The notes under the pieces: model-generated
The model's database searches: none
What the model was told of the DNA's origin: nothing
Seen by the model: only the letters and a program-made list of their open reading frames with translations
In this document: piece by piece, positions 37,527 through 52,500 of the stretch
Numbering within the stretch: the first letter of the stretch is position 1
How the letters are laid out: every line of letters begins with the position of its first letter
Made by a program: the position numbers and the translations under genes
Source: Crotalaria pallida
Lineage: Eukaryota > Streptophyta > Magnoliopsida > Fabales > Fabaceae
Direction: 5' to 3'
Assembly: GCA_037953625.1 (NCBI GenBank)
Contig: CM075649.1
Coordinates: 72,013,290 to 72,077,289 of the forward strand
DNA length: 64,000 nt

Positions 37527-40500
37527 CCTAATACACATTCCTAGACCATTCCAAGCCTTTAGAATACCCTATTAACCATTCTACACTTGTTAGATCCTCC
37601 AAGGACGCATGCAAAATCCTCTACGTCCCTTGGGGCACGAAGCATTGTTTAGGATCTTTCTAAAGGTTTTTATATGTCCTAATACACATTCCTAGACCAT
37701 TCTAAGCCTTTAGAATACCCTATTAACCATTCTACACTTGTTAGAGCCTCAAAGGACTCATGCAAAATCCTCTACGTCCCTTGGGGCACCATGCATTGTT
37801 TAGGATCATTCTAAAGGTTCTTATATGTCCTAATACACATTCCTTGACCATTCTAAGACTTTAGAATACCCTATTAACCATTCTACAGTTGTTAGAGCCT
37901 CCAAGCACTCATGCTACATCCTATACGTCCCTTGGGGTACCAAGCATTGTTTAGGATCATTATAAAGGTTCTCATATGTCCTAATACACATTCGTATACC
38001 ATTCTAAGCCTTTAGAATACTCTATTAACTATTCTACACTTGTTAGAGCCTCCAAAGACTCATGCTACATCCTATTCGTCCCTTGGGGCACCAAGCATTG
38101 TTTATGATCAGTCTAAAGGTTCTTATATGTCTTAATACACATTCCTAGACCATTCTAAGCCTTTAGAATACTCTCTTAACCATTCGACACTTGTTAGAGC
38201 CTCCAAGGACTCATGCTACATCCTATTCGTCCCTTGGGGCACCAAGCATTGTTTAGGATCATTCTAAAGGTTCTTATATGGCCTAATACACATTCCTTGA
38301 CCATTCTAAGCCTTTAGAGTACCCTATTAACCATTCTACACTTGTTAGAGCCTCCAAGGACTCATGCAAAATCCTCTACGTTCCTTGGGGCACTATGCAT
38401 TGTTTAGGATCATTCTAAAGGTTCTTATATGTCCTAATACACATTCCTAAACCATTCTAAGCCTTCAGAATACTCTATTAACCATTCTACACTTGTTAGA
38501 GCCTCCAAAGACTCATGCTACATCCTATTCGTCCCTTGGGGCACCAAGCATTGTTTATGATCAGTCTAAAGGTTCTTATATGTCTTAATACACATTCCTA
38601 GACCATTCTAAGCCTTTAGAATACTCTCTTAACCATTCGACACTTGTTAGAGCCTCCAAGGACTCATGCTACATCCTATTCGTCCCTTGGGGCACCAAGC
38701 ATTGTTTAGGATCATTCTAAAGGTTCTTATATGTCCTAATACACATTCCTATACCATTCTAAGCCTTTAGAATACCCTATTAACCATTCTACACTTGTTA
38801 GAGTCTCCAAGGATTCATGCAAAATCCTCTACGTCCCTTGGGGCACTAAGCTTTGTTTAGGATCATTCTAAAGGTTCTTATATGTATTAATACACATTCC
38901 TAGACCATTCTAAGCCTTTAGAATACTCTCTTAACCATTCTACACTTGTTAGAGCCTCCAAGGACTCATGCTACATCCTCTACGTCCCTTGGGGCACCAA
39001 GCATTGTTTAGGATCATTCTAAAGGTTCTTATATGTCCTAATACACATTCCTATACCATTCTAAGCCTTTAGAATACCATATTAACCATTCTACACTTGT
39101 TAGAGTCTCCAAGGACTCATGCAAAATCCTCTACGTCCCTTGGGGCACTAAGCATTGTTTAGGATCATTCTAAAGGTTCTTATATGTCCTAATACACATT
39201 CCTAGACCATTCTAAGCCTTTAGAATACTCTCTTAACCATTCTACACTTGTTAGAGCCTCCAAGGACTCATGCTACATCCTCTACGTCCCTTGGGGCACC
39301 AAGCATTGTTTAGGATCATTCTAAAGGTTCTTATATGTCCTAATACACATTCCTATACCATTCTAAGCCTTTAGAATACCATATTAACCATTCTACACTT
39401 TTTAGAGTCTCCAAGGACTCATGCAAAATCCTCTACGTTCCTTTGGGTACAAAGCATTGTTTAGGATCATTCTAAAGGTTCTTATATGTCCTAATACAAA
39501 TTCTAGACCATTCTAAGGCTTTAGAATACCCTATTAACCATTCTACACTTGTTAGAGCCTCTAAGCACTCATGCTACATCCTATACATCCCTTGGGGCAC
39601 CAAGCATTGTTTAGGATCATTCTAAAGGTTCTTATATGTCCTAATACACATTCCTATACCATTCTAAGCCTTTAGAATACTCTACTAACTATTCTACACT
39701 TGTTAGAGCCTCCATTGACTCATGCTACATCCTATTCGTCCCTTGGGGCACCAAGCATTGTTTAGGATCATTCTAAAGGTTCTTATATGTCCTAATACAC
39801 ATTCCTAGACCATTCCAAGCCTTTAGAATACCCTATTAACCATTCTACACTTGTTAGATCCTCCAAGGACGCATGCAAAATCCTCTACGTCCCTTGGGGC
39901 ACGAAGCATTGTTTGGGATCTTTCTAAAGGTTTTTATATGTCCTAATACACATTCCTAGACCATTCTAAGCCTTTAGAATACCCTATTAACCATTCTACA
40001 CTTGTTAGAGCCTCCAAGGACTCATGCAAAATCCTCTACGTCCCTTGGGGCACCATGCATTGTTTAGGATCATTCTAAAGGTTCTTATATGTCCTAATAC
40101 ACATTCCTAGACCATTCTAAGACTTTAGAATACCCTATTAACCATTCTACACTTGTTAGAGCCTCCAAGCACTCATGCTACATCCTATACGTCCCTTGGG
40201 GTACCAAGCATTGTTTAGGATCATTCTAAAGGTTCTTATATGTCCTAATACACATTCCTAGACCATTCTAAGCCTTGAGAATACTCTCTTAACCATTCTA
40301 CACTTGTTAGAGCCTCCCAAGACTCATGCTACATCCTATTCGTCCCTTGGGGCACCAAGCATTGTTTATGATCAGTCTAAAGGTTCTTATATGTCTTAAT
40401 ACACATTCCTAGACCATTCTAAGCCTTTAGAATACTCTCTTAACCATTCGACACTTGTTAGAGCCTCCAAGGACTCATGCTACATCCTATTCGTCCCTTG

Positions 40501-43500
40501 GGGCACCAAGCATTGTTTAGGATCATTCTAAAGGTTCTTATATGGCCTAATACACATTCCTTGACCATTCTAAGCCTTTAGAATACCCTATTAACCATTC
40601 TACACTTGTTAGAGCCTCCAAGGACTCATGCAAAATCCTCTACGTTCCTTGGTGCACTAAGCATTGTTTAGGATCATTCTAAAGGTTCTTATATGTCCTA
40701 ATACACATTCCTAAACCATTCTAAGCCTTCAGAATACTCTATTAACCATTCTACACTTGTTAGAGCCTCCAAAGACTCATGCTACATCCTATTCGTCCCT
40801 TGGGGCACCAAGCATTGTTTATGATCAGTCTAAAGGTTCTTATATGTCTTAATACACATTCCTAGACCATTCTAAGCCTTTAGAATACTCTCTTAACCAT
40901 TCGACACTTGTTAGAGCCTCCAAGGACTCATGCTACATCCTATTCGTCCCTTGGGGCACCAAGCATTGTTTAGGATCATTCTAAAGGTTCTTATATGTCC
41001 TAATACACATTCCTATACCATTCTAAGCCTTTAGAATACCCTATTAACCATTCTACACTTGTTAGAGTCTTCAAGAATTCATGCAAAATCCTCTACGTCC
41101 CTTGGGGCACTAAGCTTTGTTTAGGATCATTCTAAAGGTTCTTATATGTCCTAATACACATTCTAGACCATTCTAAGCCTTTAGAATACCCTATTAACCA
41201 TTCTACACTTGTTAGAGCCTCCTAAGACTCATGCTACATACTCTACGTCCCTTGGGGCACTAAGCATTGTTTAGGATCATTCTAAAGGTTCTTATATGTC
41301 CTAATACACATTCCTAGACCATTCTAAGCCTTCAGAATACCCTATTAACCATTCTACACTTGTAAGAGCCTCCAAGGACTCATGCTACATACTCTACGTC
41401 CCTTGGGGCACTAAGCATTGTTTAGGATCATTCTAAAGGTTCTTATATGTCCCAATACATATTCCTAGATGATACTAAGCCTTTAGAATACCCTATTAAC
41501 CATTCTACACTTGTTAGAGCCTCCTAAGACTCATGCTACATCCTCTACGTCCCTTGGGGCACTAAGCATTGTTTAGGATCATTCCAAAGGTTCTTATATG
41601 TCCTAATACACATTCCTTGACCATTCTAAGCCTTTAGAATATCCTATTAACCATTCTACACTTGTTAGAGCCTCCAACGACTCATGCAAAATCCTCTACA
41701 TCCCTTGCGGCACGAAGCATTGTTTAGGATCATTCTAAAGGTAATTATATGTCCTAATACACATTCCTAGACCATTCTAAGCCTTTAGAATACCCTATTA
41801 ACCATTCTACACTTGTTAGAGCCTCCAAGGACTCATGCAAAATCCTCTACGTCCCTTGGGGCACCAAGCATTGTTTATGATCATTCTAAAGGTTCTTATA
41901 TGTCTTAATACACATTCCTAGACCATTCTAAGCCTTTAGAATACTCTCTTAACCATTCGACACTTGTTAGAGCCTCCAAGGACTCATGCTACATCCTCTA
42001 CGTCCCTTGGGGCACCAAGCATTGTTTAGGATCATTCTAAAGGTTCTTATATGTCCTAATACACATTCCTATACCATTCTAAGCCTTTAGAATACCATAT
42101 TAACCATTCTACACTTGTTAGAGTCTCCAAGGACTCATGCAAAATCCTCTACGTCCCTTTGGGTACAAAGCATTGTTTAGGATCATTCTAAAGGTTCTTA
42201 TATGTCCTAATACAAATTCTAGACCATTCTAAGGCTTTAGAATACCCTATTAACCATTCTACACTTGTTAGAGCCTCTAAGCACTCATGCTACATCCTAT
42301 ACATCCCTTGGGGCACCAAGCATTGTTTAGGATCATTCTAAAGGTTCTTATATGTCCTATTACACATTCCTATACCATTCTAAGCCTTTAGAATACTCTA
42401 CTAACTATTCTACACTTGTTAGAGCCTCCATTGACTCATGCTACATCCTATTCGTCCCTTGGGGCACCAAGCATTGTTTAGGATCATTCTAAAGGTTCTT
42501 ATATGTCCTAATACACATTCCTAGACCATTCCAAGCCTTTAGAATACCCTATTAACCATTCTACACTTGTTAGATCCTCCAAGGACGCATGCAAAATCCT
42601 CTACGTCCCTTGGGGCACGAAGCATTGTTTGGGATCTTTCTAAAGGTTTTTATATGTCCTAATACACATTCCTAGACCATTCTAAGCCTTTAGAATACCC
42701 TATTAACCATTCTACACTTGTTAGAGCCTCCAAGGACTCATGCAAAATCCTCTACGTCCCTTGGGGCACCATGCATTGTTTAGGATCATTCTAAAGGTTC
42801 TTATATGTCCTAGTACACATTCCTAGACCATTCTAAGCCTTTAGAATACCCTATTAACCATTCTACACTTGTTAGAGCCTCCTAGGACTCATGCTACATC
42901 CTATACGTACCTTGGGGCACCAAGCATTGTTTAGGATCATTCTAAAGGTTCTTATATGTCCTAATACACATTCGTAGACCATTCTAAGCCTTTAGAATAC
43001 CCTATTAACCATTCTACACTTGTTAGAGCCTCCAAGGACTCGTGCAAAATCCTCTACGTCCCTTGGGGCACCAAGCATTGTTTAGGATCATTCTAAAGGT
43101 TCTTATATGTCCTAATACACATTCCTAAACCATTCTAAGCCTTCAGAATACTCTATTAACCATTCTACACTTGTTAGAGCCTCCAAGGACTCATGCTACA
43201 TCCTATACGTCCCTTGGGGCACCAAGCATTGTTTAGGATCATTCTAAAGGTTCTTATATGTCCTAGTACACATTCCTAGACCATTCTAATCCTTTAGAAT
43301 ACCCTATTAACCATTCTACTCTTGTTAGAGCCTCCTAGGACTCATGCTACATCCTCTACGTCCCTTGGGGCACCAAGCATTGTTTAGGATCATTCTAAAG
43401 GTTCTTATATGTCCTAGTACACATTCCTAGACCATTCTAAGCCTTTAGAATACCCTATTAACCATTCTACACTTGTTAGAGCCTCCTAGGACTCATGCTA

Positions 43501-43900
43501 CATCCTCTACGTCCCTTGGGGCACTAAGCATTGTTTAGGATCATTCTAAAGGTTCTTATATGTCCTAATACACATTCCTAGACCATTCTAAGCCTTCAGA
43601 ATACCCTATTAACCATTCTAAACTTGTTAGAGCCTCCAAGGACTCATGCAAAATCCTCTACGTCCCTTGGGGCACTAAGCATTGTTTAGGATCATTCTAA
43701 AGGTTCTTATATGTCCTAATACACATTCCTAAACCATTCTAAGCCTTCAAAATACTCTATTAACAATTCAACACTTGTTAGAGCCTCCAAGGACCTATGC
43801 TACATCCTATACGTCCCTTGGGGCACCAAGCATTGTTTAGGATCATTCTAAAGGTTCTTATATGTCCTAGTACACATTCCTAGACCATTCTAAGCCTTTA
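37527..43900 (+). repeat. Block with trimer repeats and a 2.7-kb spaced copy
   Basis: About 42 units. TTTATGATCAGTC recurs 453 bp (3 units) apart twice: GATCAG is at 38,106 and 38,559, then at 40,370 and 40,823. The odd CTTTGGGTACAAAGC unit occurs at about 39,441 and 42,157 (2,716 bp, 18 units less 2), followed in both by ACAAATTCTAGACC, CTCTAAGCACTC and CTCCATTGACTC. GGGATCTTTC (G for A) near 39,914 and 42,630 supports the same duplication. From about 41,460 GACGATAC or GATGATAC units become common. No gene. Confidence 0.65.
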
Positions 43901-44272
43901 GAATACCCTATTAACCATTCTAGACTTGTTAGAGCCTCCTAAGACTCATGCTACATCCTCTACGTCTCTTGGGGCACGAAGCATTGTTTAGGATCATTCT
44001 AAAGGTTCTTATATGTCCCAATACATATTCCTAGACGATACTAAGCCATTAGAATACCCTATTAACCATTCTACACTTGTTAAAGCCTCCAAGGACTCAT
44101 GCTACATCCTATACGTCCATTGGGGCACCAAGCATTGTTTAGGATCATTCTAAAGATTCTTATATGTCCCAATACACATTCCTAGACCATTCTAAGCCTT
44201 TAGAATACTCTATTAACTATTTTACACTTGTTAGAGCCTCGAAGGACTCATACTACATCCTATACGTCCGTT

Positions 44273-44290
44273 GGGGCACCTAGGATCATT
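44273..44290 (+). repeat. Unit with 10-bp internal deletion (first of five)
   Basis: GGGGCACC runs directly into TAGGATCATTTT, lacking the ten bases AAGCATTGTT normally at unit positions 29-38. The same junction, with the linked CGAAGG and TCCGTTGG changes, is at 45,611, 49,678, 54,187 and 56,129 (positions of GGGG). The deletion removes the right arm of the CTTGG/CCAAG dyad. All five surely descend from one event, and their spacings (1,338, 4,067, 4,509 and 1,942 bp) map the later segmental duplications. Confidence 0.85.
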
Positions 44291-45240
44291 TTAAAGGTTC
44301 TTATATGTCCTAGTACACATTCCTAGACCATTCTAAGCCTTTAGAATACCCTATTAACCATTCTACAGTTGTTAGAGCCTCCAAGGACTCATGCAAAATC
44401 CTCTACGTCCCTTGGGGCACGAAGCATTGTTTAGGATCATTCTAAAGGTTCTTATATGTCCCAATACATATTCCTAGACGATACTAAGCCATTAGAATAC
44501 CCTATTAACCATTCGACACTTGTTAGAGCCTCCAAGCACTCATGCTACATCCTATACGTCCCTTGGGGTACCAAGCATTGTTTAGGATCATTATAAAGGT
44601 TCTTATATGTCCTAATACACATTCCTTGACCATTCTAAGCCTTTAGAATACTCTCTTAACCATTCGACACTTGTTAGAGCCTCCAAGGACTCAGGCTACA
44701 TCCTATTCGTCCCTTGGGGCACCAAGCATTGTTTAGGATCATTCTAAAGGTTCTTATATGGCCTAATACACATTCCTTGACCATTCTAAGCCTTTAGAAT
44801 ACCCTATTAACCATTCTACACTTGTTAGAGCCTCCAAGGACTCATGCAAAATCCTCTACGTCCCTTGGGGCACTAAGCATTGTTTAGGATCATTCTAAAG
44901 GTTCTTATATGTCCTAATACACATTCCTAAACCATTCTAAGCCTTTAGAATACTCTATTAACCATTCTACACTTGTTAGAGCCTCCAAGGACTCATGCTA
45001 CATCCTATACGTCCCTTGGGGCACCAAGCATTGTTTAGGATCATTCTAAAGGTTCTTATATGTCCTAGTACACATTCCTAGACCATTCTAAGCCTTTAGA
45101 ATACCCTATTAACCATTCTACACTTGTTAGAGCCTCCTAGGACTCATGCTACATCCTCTACGTCCCTTGGGGCACTAAGCATTGTTTAGGATCATTCTAA
45201 AGGTTCTTATATGTCCTAATACACATTCCTAGACCATTCT

Positions 45241-45256
45241 AAGCCCCATTAACCAT
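45241..45256 (+). repeat. Unit with 11-bp internal deletion (first of three)
   Basis: CTAAGCC joins directly to CCATTAACC, lacking eleven bases between unit positions 97 and 112 and so destroying the right arm of the 88-105 dyad. The junction AAGCCCCATT starts at 45,241, 53,817 and 55,759. Its offsets (8,576 and 1,942 bp) agree with those of neighbouring markers, so it has been copied only as part of larger blocks. Confidence 0.85.
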
Positions 45257-45433
45257 TCTACACTTGTTAGAGCCTCCAAGGACTCATGCTACATCCTCTA
45301 CGTCCCTTGGGGCACGAAGCATTGTTTAGGATCATTCTAAAGGTTCTTATATGTCCCAATACATATTCCTAGACGATACTAAGCCATTAGAATACCCTAT
45401 TAACCATTCTACACTTGTTAGAGCCTCCAAGGA

Positions 45434-48400
45434 CTCATGCTACATCCTATACGTCCATTGGGGCACCAAGCATTGTTTAGGATCATTCTAAAGATTCTTA
45501 TATGTCCCAATACACATTCCTAGACCATTCTAAGCCTTTAGAATACTCTATTAACTATTTTACACTTGTTAGAGCCTCGAAGGACTCATACTACATCCTA
45601 TACGTCCGTTGGGGCACCTAGGATCATTTTAAAGGTTCTTATATGTCCTAGTACACATTCCTAGACCATTCTAAGCCTTTAGAATACCCTATTAACCATT
45701 CTACACTTGTTAGAGCCTCCTAGGACTCATGCTACATCCTCTACGTCCCTTGGGGCACTAAGCATTGTTTATGATAATTCTAAAGGTTCTTATATGTCCC
45801 AATACATATTCCTAGACGATACTAAGCCTTTAGAATACCCTATTAACCATTCTACACTTGTTAGAGCCTCCTAAGACTCATGCTACATCCTCTACGTCCC
45901 TTGGGGCACTAAGCATTGTTTAGGATCATTCCAAAGGTTCTTATATGTCCTAATACACATTCCTTGACCATTCTAAGCCTTTAGAATATCCTATTAACCA
46001 TTCTACACTTGTTAGAGCCTCCAACGACTCATGCAAAATCCTCTACATCCCTTGGGGCACGAAGCATTGTTTAGGATCATTCTAAAGGTAATTATATGTC
46101 CTAATACACATTCCTAGACCATTCTAAGCTTTTAGAATACCCTATTAACCATTCTACAATTGTTAGAGCCTCCAAGGACTCATGCAAAATCCTCTACGTC
46201 CCTTGGGGCACTAAGCATTGTTTAGGATCATTCTAAAGGTTCTTATATGTCCTAATACACATTCCTAGACCATTCTAAGCCTTTAGAATACCCTATTAAC
46301 CATTGTACACTTGTTAGAGCCTCCAAGGACTCGTGCAAAATCCTCTACGTCCCTTGGGGCACTAAGCATTGTTTAGGATCATTCTAAAGGTTCTTATAGA
46401 TCCCTATACATATTCCTAGACGATACTAAGCCTTTAGAATACCCTATTAACCATTCTACACTTGTTAGAGCCTCTAAGGACTCATGCAAAATCCTCTACG
46501 TCCCTTGGGGCACTAAGCATTGTTTAGTATCATTCTAAAGGTTCTTATATGTCCTAATACACATTCCTAGACCATTCTAAGCCTTCAGAATACCCTATTA
46601 ACCATTCTACACTTGTTAGAGCCTCCAAGCACTCATGCTACATCCTATACGTCCCTTGGGGCACCAAGCATTGTTTAGGATCATTCTAAAGGTTCTTAGA
46701 TGTCCTAATACACATTCCTAGACCATTCTAAGCCTTTAGAATACCCTATTAACCATTCTAAACTTGTTAGAGCCTCCAAGGACTCATGCAAAATCCTCTA
46801 CGTCCCTTGGGGCACTAAGCATTGTTTAGGATCATTCTAAAGGTTCTTATATGTCCTAATACACATTCCTAGACCATTCTAAGCCTTTAGAATACCCTAT
46901 TAACCATTCTACACTTGTTAGAGCCTCTAAGGACTCATGCAAAATCCTCTACGTCCCTTGGGGCACTAAGCATTGTTTAGGATCATTCCAAAGGTTCTTA
47001 TATGTCCTAATACACATTCCTTGACCATTCTAAGCCTTTAGAATACCATATTAACCATTCTACACTTGTTAGAGCCTCCAAGCACTCATGCTACATCCTA
47101 TACGTCCCTTGGGGCACCAAGCATTGTTTAGGATCATTCTAAAGGTTCTTATATGTCCTAATACACATTCCTAGACCATTCTAAGCCTTCAGAATACCCT
47201 ATTAACCATTCTACACTTGTTAGAGCCTCCAAGCACTCATGCTACATTCTATACGTCCCTTGGGGCACCAAGCATTGTTTAGGATCATTCTAAAGGTTCT
47301 TATATGTCCTAATACACATTCCTAGACCATTCTAAGCCTTTAGAATACCCTATTAATCATTCTACACTTGTTAGAGCCTCCAAGCACTCATGCTACATCC
47401 TCTACGTCCCTTGGGGCACTAAGCATTGTTTAGGATCATTCTAAAGGTTCTTATATGTCCCTATACATATTCCTAGACGATACTAAGCCTTTAGAATACC
47501 CTATTAACAATTCTACACTTGTTAGAGCCTCTAAGGACTCATGCAAAATCCTCTATGTCCCTTGGGGCACTAAGCATTGTTTAGGATCATTCTAAAGATT
47601 CTTATCTGTCCTAATACACATTCCTAGACCATTCTAAGCCTTCAGAATACCCTATTAACCATTCTACACTTGTTAGAGCCTCCAAGCACTCATGCTACAT
47701 CCTATACGTCCCTTGGGGCACCAAGCATTGTTTAGGATCATTCTAAAGGTTCTTATATGTCCTAATACACATTCCTAGACCATTCTAAGCCTTTAGAATA
47801 CCCTATTAACCATTCTACACTTGTGAGAGCCTCCAAGGACTCATGCAAAATCCTCTACGTCCCTTGGGGCACTAAGCATTGTTTAGGATCATTCTAAAGG
47901 TTCTTATATGTCCCAATACATATTCCTAGACGATACTAAGCCCTTAGAATACCCTATTAACCATTCTACACATGTTAGGGCCTCCAACGACTCATGCAAA
48001 ATCCTCTACGTCCATTGGGGCACGAAGCATTGTTTAGGATCATTCTAAAGGTTCTTGTATGTCCCAATACATATTCCTAGACGATACTAAGCCTTTAGAA
48101 TACCCTATTAACCATTCTACACTTGTTAGAGCCTCCTAGGACTCATGCTACATCCTCTACGTCCCTTGGGGCACTAAGCATTGTTTAGGATCATTCTAAA
48201 GGTTCTTATATGTCCTAATACACATTCCTAGACCATTCTAAGCCTTTAGAATACCCTATTAACCATTCTACACTTGTTAGAGCCTCTAAGGACTCATGCA
48301 AAATCCTCTACGTCCCTTGGGGCACTAAACATTGTTTAGGATCATTCCAAAGGTTCTTATATGTCCTAATACACATTCCTTGACCATTCTAAGCCTTTAG

Positions 48401-49500
48401 AATACCCTATTAACCATTCTACACTTGTTAGAGCCTCCAAGGACTCATGCTACATCCTATACGTCCCTTGGGGCACCAAGTATTGTTTAGGATCATTCTA
48501 AAGGTTCTTATATGTCCTAATACACATTCCTAGACCATTCTAAGCCTTCAGAATACCCTATTAACCATTCTACACTTGTTAGAGCCTCCAAGCACTCATG
48601 CTACATTCTATACGTCCCTTGGGGCACCAAGCATTGTTTAGGATCATTCTAAAGGTTCTTATATGTCCTAATACACATTCCTAGACCATTCTAAGCCTTT
48701 AGAATACCCTATTAATCATTCTACACTTGTTAGAGCCTCCAAGCACTCATGCTACATCCTATACGTCCCTTGGGGCACCAAGCATTGTTTAGGATCATTC
48801 TAAAGGTTCTTATATGTCCTAATACACATTCCTAGACCATTCTAAGCCTTTAGAATACCCTATTAACCATTGTACACTTGTTAGAGCCTCCAAGGACTCG
48901 TGCAAAATCCTCTACGTCCCTTGGGGCACTAAGCATTGTTTAGGATCATTCTAAAGGTTCTTATATGTCCTAATACACATTCCTAGACCATTCTAAGCCT
49001 TTAGAATACCCTATTAATCATTCTACACTTGTTAGAGCCTCCAAGCACTCATGCTACATCCTATACGTCCCTTGGGGCACCAAGCATTGTTTAGGATCAT
49101 TCTAAAGGTTCTTATATGTCCTAATACACATTCCTAGACCATTCTAAGCCTTCTGAATACCCTATTAACCATTCTACACTTGTTAGAGCCTCCAAGGACT
49201 CATGCAAAATCCTCTACGTCCCTTGGGGCACGAAGCATTGTTTAGGATCATTCTAAAGGTTCTTATATGTCCTAATACACATTCCTAAACCATTCTAAGC
49301 CTTTAGAATACTCTATTAACCATTCTACACTTGTTAGAGCCTCCAAGGACTCAAGCTACATCCTATACGTCCCTTGGGGCACCAAGCATTGTTTAGGATC
49401 ATTCTAAAGGTTCTTATATGTCCTAGTACACATTCCTAGACCATTCTAAGCCTTTAGAATACCCTATTAATCATTCTACACTTGTTAGAGCCTCCAAGCA
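45434..49500 (+). repeat. 4,067-bp higher-order block B, copy 1
   Basis: Twenty-seven units less the 10-bp deletion. Matching anchors 4,067 bp apart: the 10-bp-deleted unit (45,611/49,678), TTCTTATAGATCCCTATAC (46,391/50,458), TTCTTAGATG (46,693/50,760), then TATCTGTCC, CATGTTAGGGCC and TTCTTGTATG in the same order. The strict match ends near 48,716, where this copy has AATCATTC and copy 2 has AACCATTG. The remainder (about 48,840-49,440) matches 4,218 bp downstream instead, one unit more. It includes CTCAAGCTAC at 49,351, seen again at 53,569. Confidence 0.8.
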
Positions 49501-52500
49501 CTCATGCTACATCCTATACGTCCATTGGGGCACCAAGCATTGTTTAGGATCATTCTAAAGATTCTTATATGTCCCAATACACATTCCTAGACCATTCTAA
49601 GCCTTTAGAATACTCTATTAACTATTTTACACTTGTTAGAGCCTCGAAGGACTCATACTACATCCTATACGTCCGTTGGGGCACCTAGGATCATTTTAAA
49701 GGTTCTTATATGTCCTAGTACACATTCCTAGACCATTCTAAGCCTTTAGAATACCCTATTAACCATTCTACACTTGTTAGAGCCTCCTAGGACTCATGCT
49801 ACATCCTCTACGTCCCTTGGGGCACTAAGCATTGTTTATGATAATTCTAAAGGTTCTTATATGTCCCAATACATATTCCTAGACGATACTAAGCCTTTAG
49901 AATACCCTATTAACCATTCTACACTTGTTAGAGCCTCCTAAGACTCATGCTACATCCTCTACGTCCCTTGGGGCACTAAGCATTGTTTAGGATCATTCCA
50001 AAGGTTCTTATATGTCCTAATACACATTCCTTGACCATTCTAAGCCTTTAGAATATCCTATTAACCATTCTACACTTGTTAGAGCCTCCAACGACTCATG
50101 CAAAATCCTCTACATCCCTTGGGGCACGAAGCATTGTTTAGGATCATTCTAAAGGTAATTATATGTCCTAATACACATTCCTAGACCATTCTAAGCTTTT
50201 AGAATACCCTATTAACCATTCTACAATTGTTAGAGCCTCCAAGGACTCATGCAAAATCCTCTACGTCCCTTGGGGCACTAAGCATTGTTTAGGATCATTC
50301 TAAAGGTTCTTATATGTCCTAATACACATTCCTAGACCATTCTAAGCCTTTAGAATACCCTATTAACCATTGTACACTTGTTAGAGCCTCCAAGGAATCG
50401 TGCAAAATCCTCTACGTCCCTTGGGGCACTAAGCATTGTTTAGGATCATTCTAAAGGTTCTTATAGATCCCTATACATATTCCTAGACGATACTAAGCCT
50501 TTAGAATACCCTATTAACCATTCTACACTTGTTAGAGCCTCTAAGGACTCATGCAAAATCCTCTACGTCCCTTGGGGCACTAAGCATTGTTTAGGATCAT
50601 TCTAAAGGTTCTTATATGTCCTAATACACATTCCTAGACCATTCTAAGCCTTCAGAATACCCTATTAACCATTCTACACTTGTTAGAGCCTCCAAGCACT
50701 CATGCTACATCCTATACGTCCCTTGGGGCACCAAGCATTGTTTAGGATCATTCTAAAGGTTCTTAGATGTCCTAATACACATTCCTAGACCATTCTAAGC
50801 CTTTAGAATACCCTATTAACCATTCTAAACTTGTTAGAGCCTCCAAGGACTCATGCAAAATCCTCTACGTCCCTTGGGGCACTTAGCATTGTTTAGGATC
50901 ATTCTAAAGGTTCTTATATGTCCTAATACACATTCCTAGACCATTCTAAGCCTTTAGAATACCCTATTAACCATTCTACACTTGTTAGAGCCTCTAAGGA
51001 CTCATGCAAAATCCTCTACGTCCCTTGGGGCACTAAGCATTGTTTAGGATCATTCCAAAGGTTCTTATATGTCCTAATACACATTCCTTGACCATTCTAA
51101 GCCTTTAGAATACCATATTAACCATTCTACACTTGTTAGAGCCTCCAAGCACTCATGCTACATCCTATACGTCCCTTGGGGCACCAAGCATTGTTTAGGA
51201 TCATTCTAAAGGTTCTTATATGTCCTAATACACATTCCTAGACCATTCTAAGCCTTCAGAATACCCTATTAACCATTCTACACTTGTTAGAGCCTCCAAG
51301 CACTCATGCTACATTCTATACGTCCCTTGGGGCACCAAGCATTGTTTAGGATCATTCTAAAGGTTCTTATATGTCCTAATACACATTCCTAGACCATTCT
51401 AAGCCATTAGAATACCCTATTAATCATTCTACACTTGTTAGAGCCTCCAAGCACTCATGCTACATCCTCTACGTCCCTTGGGGCACTAAGCATTGTTTAG
51501 GATCATTCTAAAGGTTCTTATATGTCCCTATACATATTCCTAGACGATACTAAGCCTTTAGAATACCCTATTAACAATTCTACACTTGTTAGAGCCTCTA
51601 AGGACTCATGCAAAATCCTCTATGTCCCTTGGGGCACTAAGCATTGTTTAGGATCATTCTAAAGGTTCTTATCTGTCCTAATACACATTCCTAGACCATT
51701 CTAAGCCTTCAGAATACCCTATTAACCATTCTACACTTGTTAGAGCCTCCAAGCACTCATGCTACATCCTATACGTCCCTTGGGGCACCAAGCATTGTTT
51801 AGGATCATTCTAAAGGTTCTTATATGTCCTAATACACATTCCTAGACCATTCTAAGCCTTTAGAATACCCTATTAACCATTCTACACTTGTGAGAGCCTC
51901 CAAGGACTCATGCAAAATCCTCTACGTCCCTTGGGGCACTAAGCATTGTTTAGGATCATTCTAAAGGTTCTTATATGTCCCAATACATATTCCTAGACGA
52001 TACTAAGCCCTTAGAATACCCTATTAACCATTCTACACATGTTAGGGCCTCCAACGACTCATGCAAAATCCTCTACGTCCATTGGGGCACGAAGCATTGT
52101 TTAGGATCATTCTAAAGGTTCTTGTATGTCCCAATACATATTCCTAGACGATACTAAGCCTTTAGAATACCCTATTAACCATTCTACACTTGTTAGAGCC
52201 TCCTAGGACTCATGCTACATCCTCTACGTCCCTTGGGGCACTAAGCATTGTTTAGGATCATTCTAAAGGTTCTTATATGTCCTAATACACATTCCTAGAC
52301 CATTCTAAGCCTTTAGAATACCCTATTAACCATTCTACACTTGTTAGAGCCTCTAAGGACTCATGCAAAATCCTCTACGTCCCTTGGGGCACTAAACATT
52401 GTTTAGGATCATTCCAAAGGTTCTTATATGTCCTAATACACATTCCTTGACCATTCTAAGCCTTTAGAATACCCTATTAACCATTCTACACTTGTTAGAG

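Larger units (their letters stand above)
43901..45433 (+). repeat. 9-unit repeat (1,338 bp) carrying deletion-marked units
   Basis: The 10-bp-deleted unit at 44,273 recurs at 45,611, an offset of 1,338 bp. That is exactly 9 units (1,359) less 10 and less 11, because the interval includes one 10-bp-deleted unit and the 11-bp-deleted unit at 45,241. The flanking CTTGTTAGAGCCTCGAAGG and CTCATACTACATCC units are shared by both copies. Confidence 0.75.
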
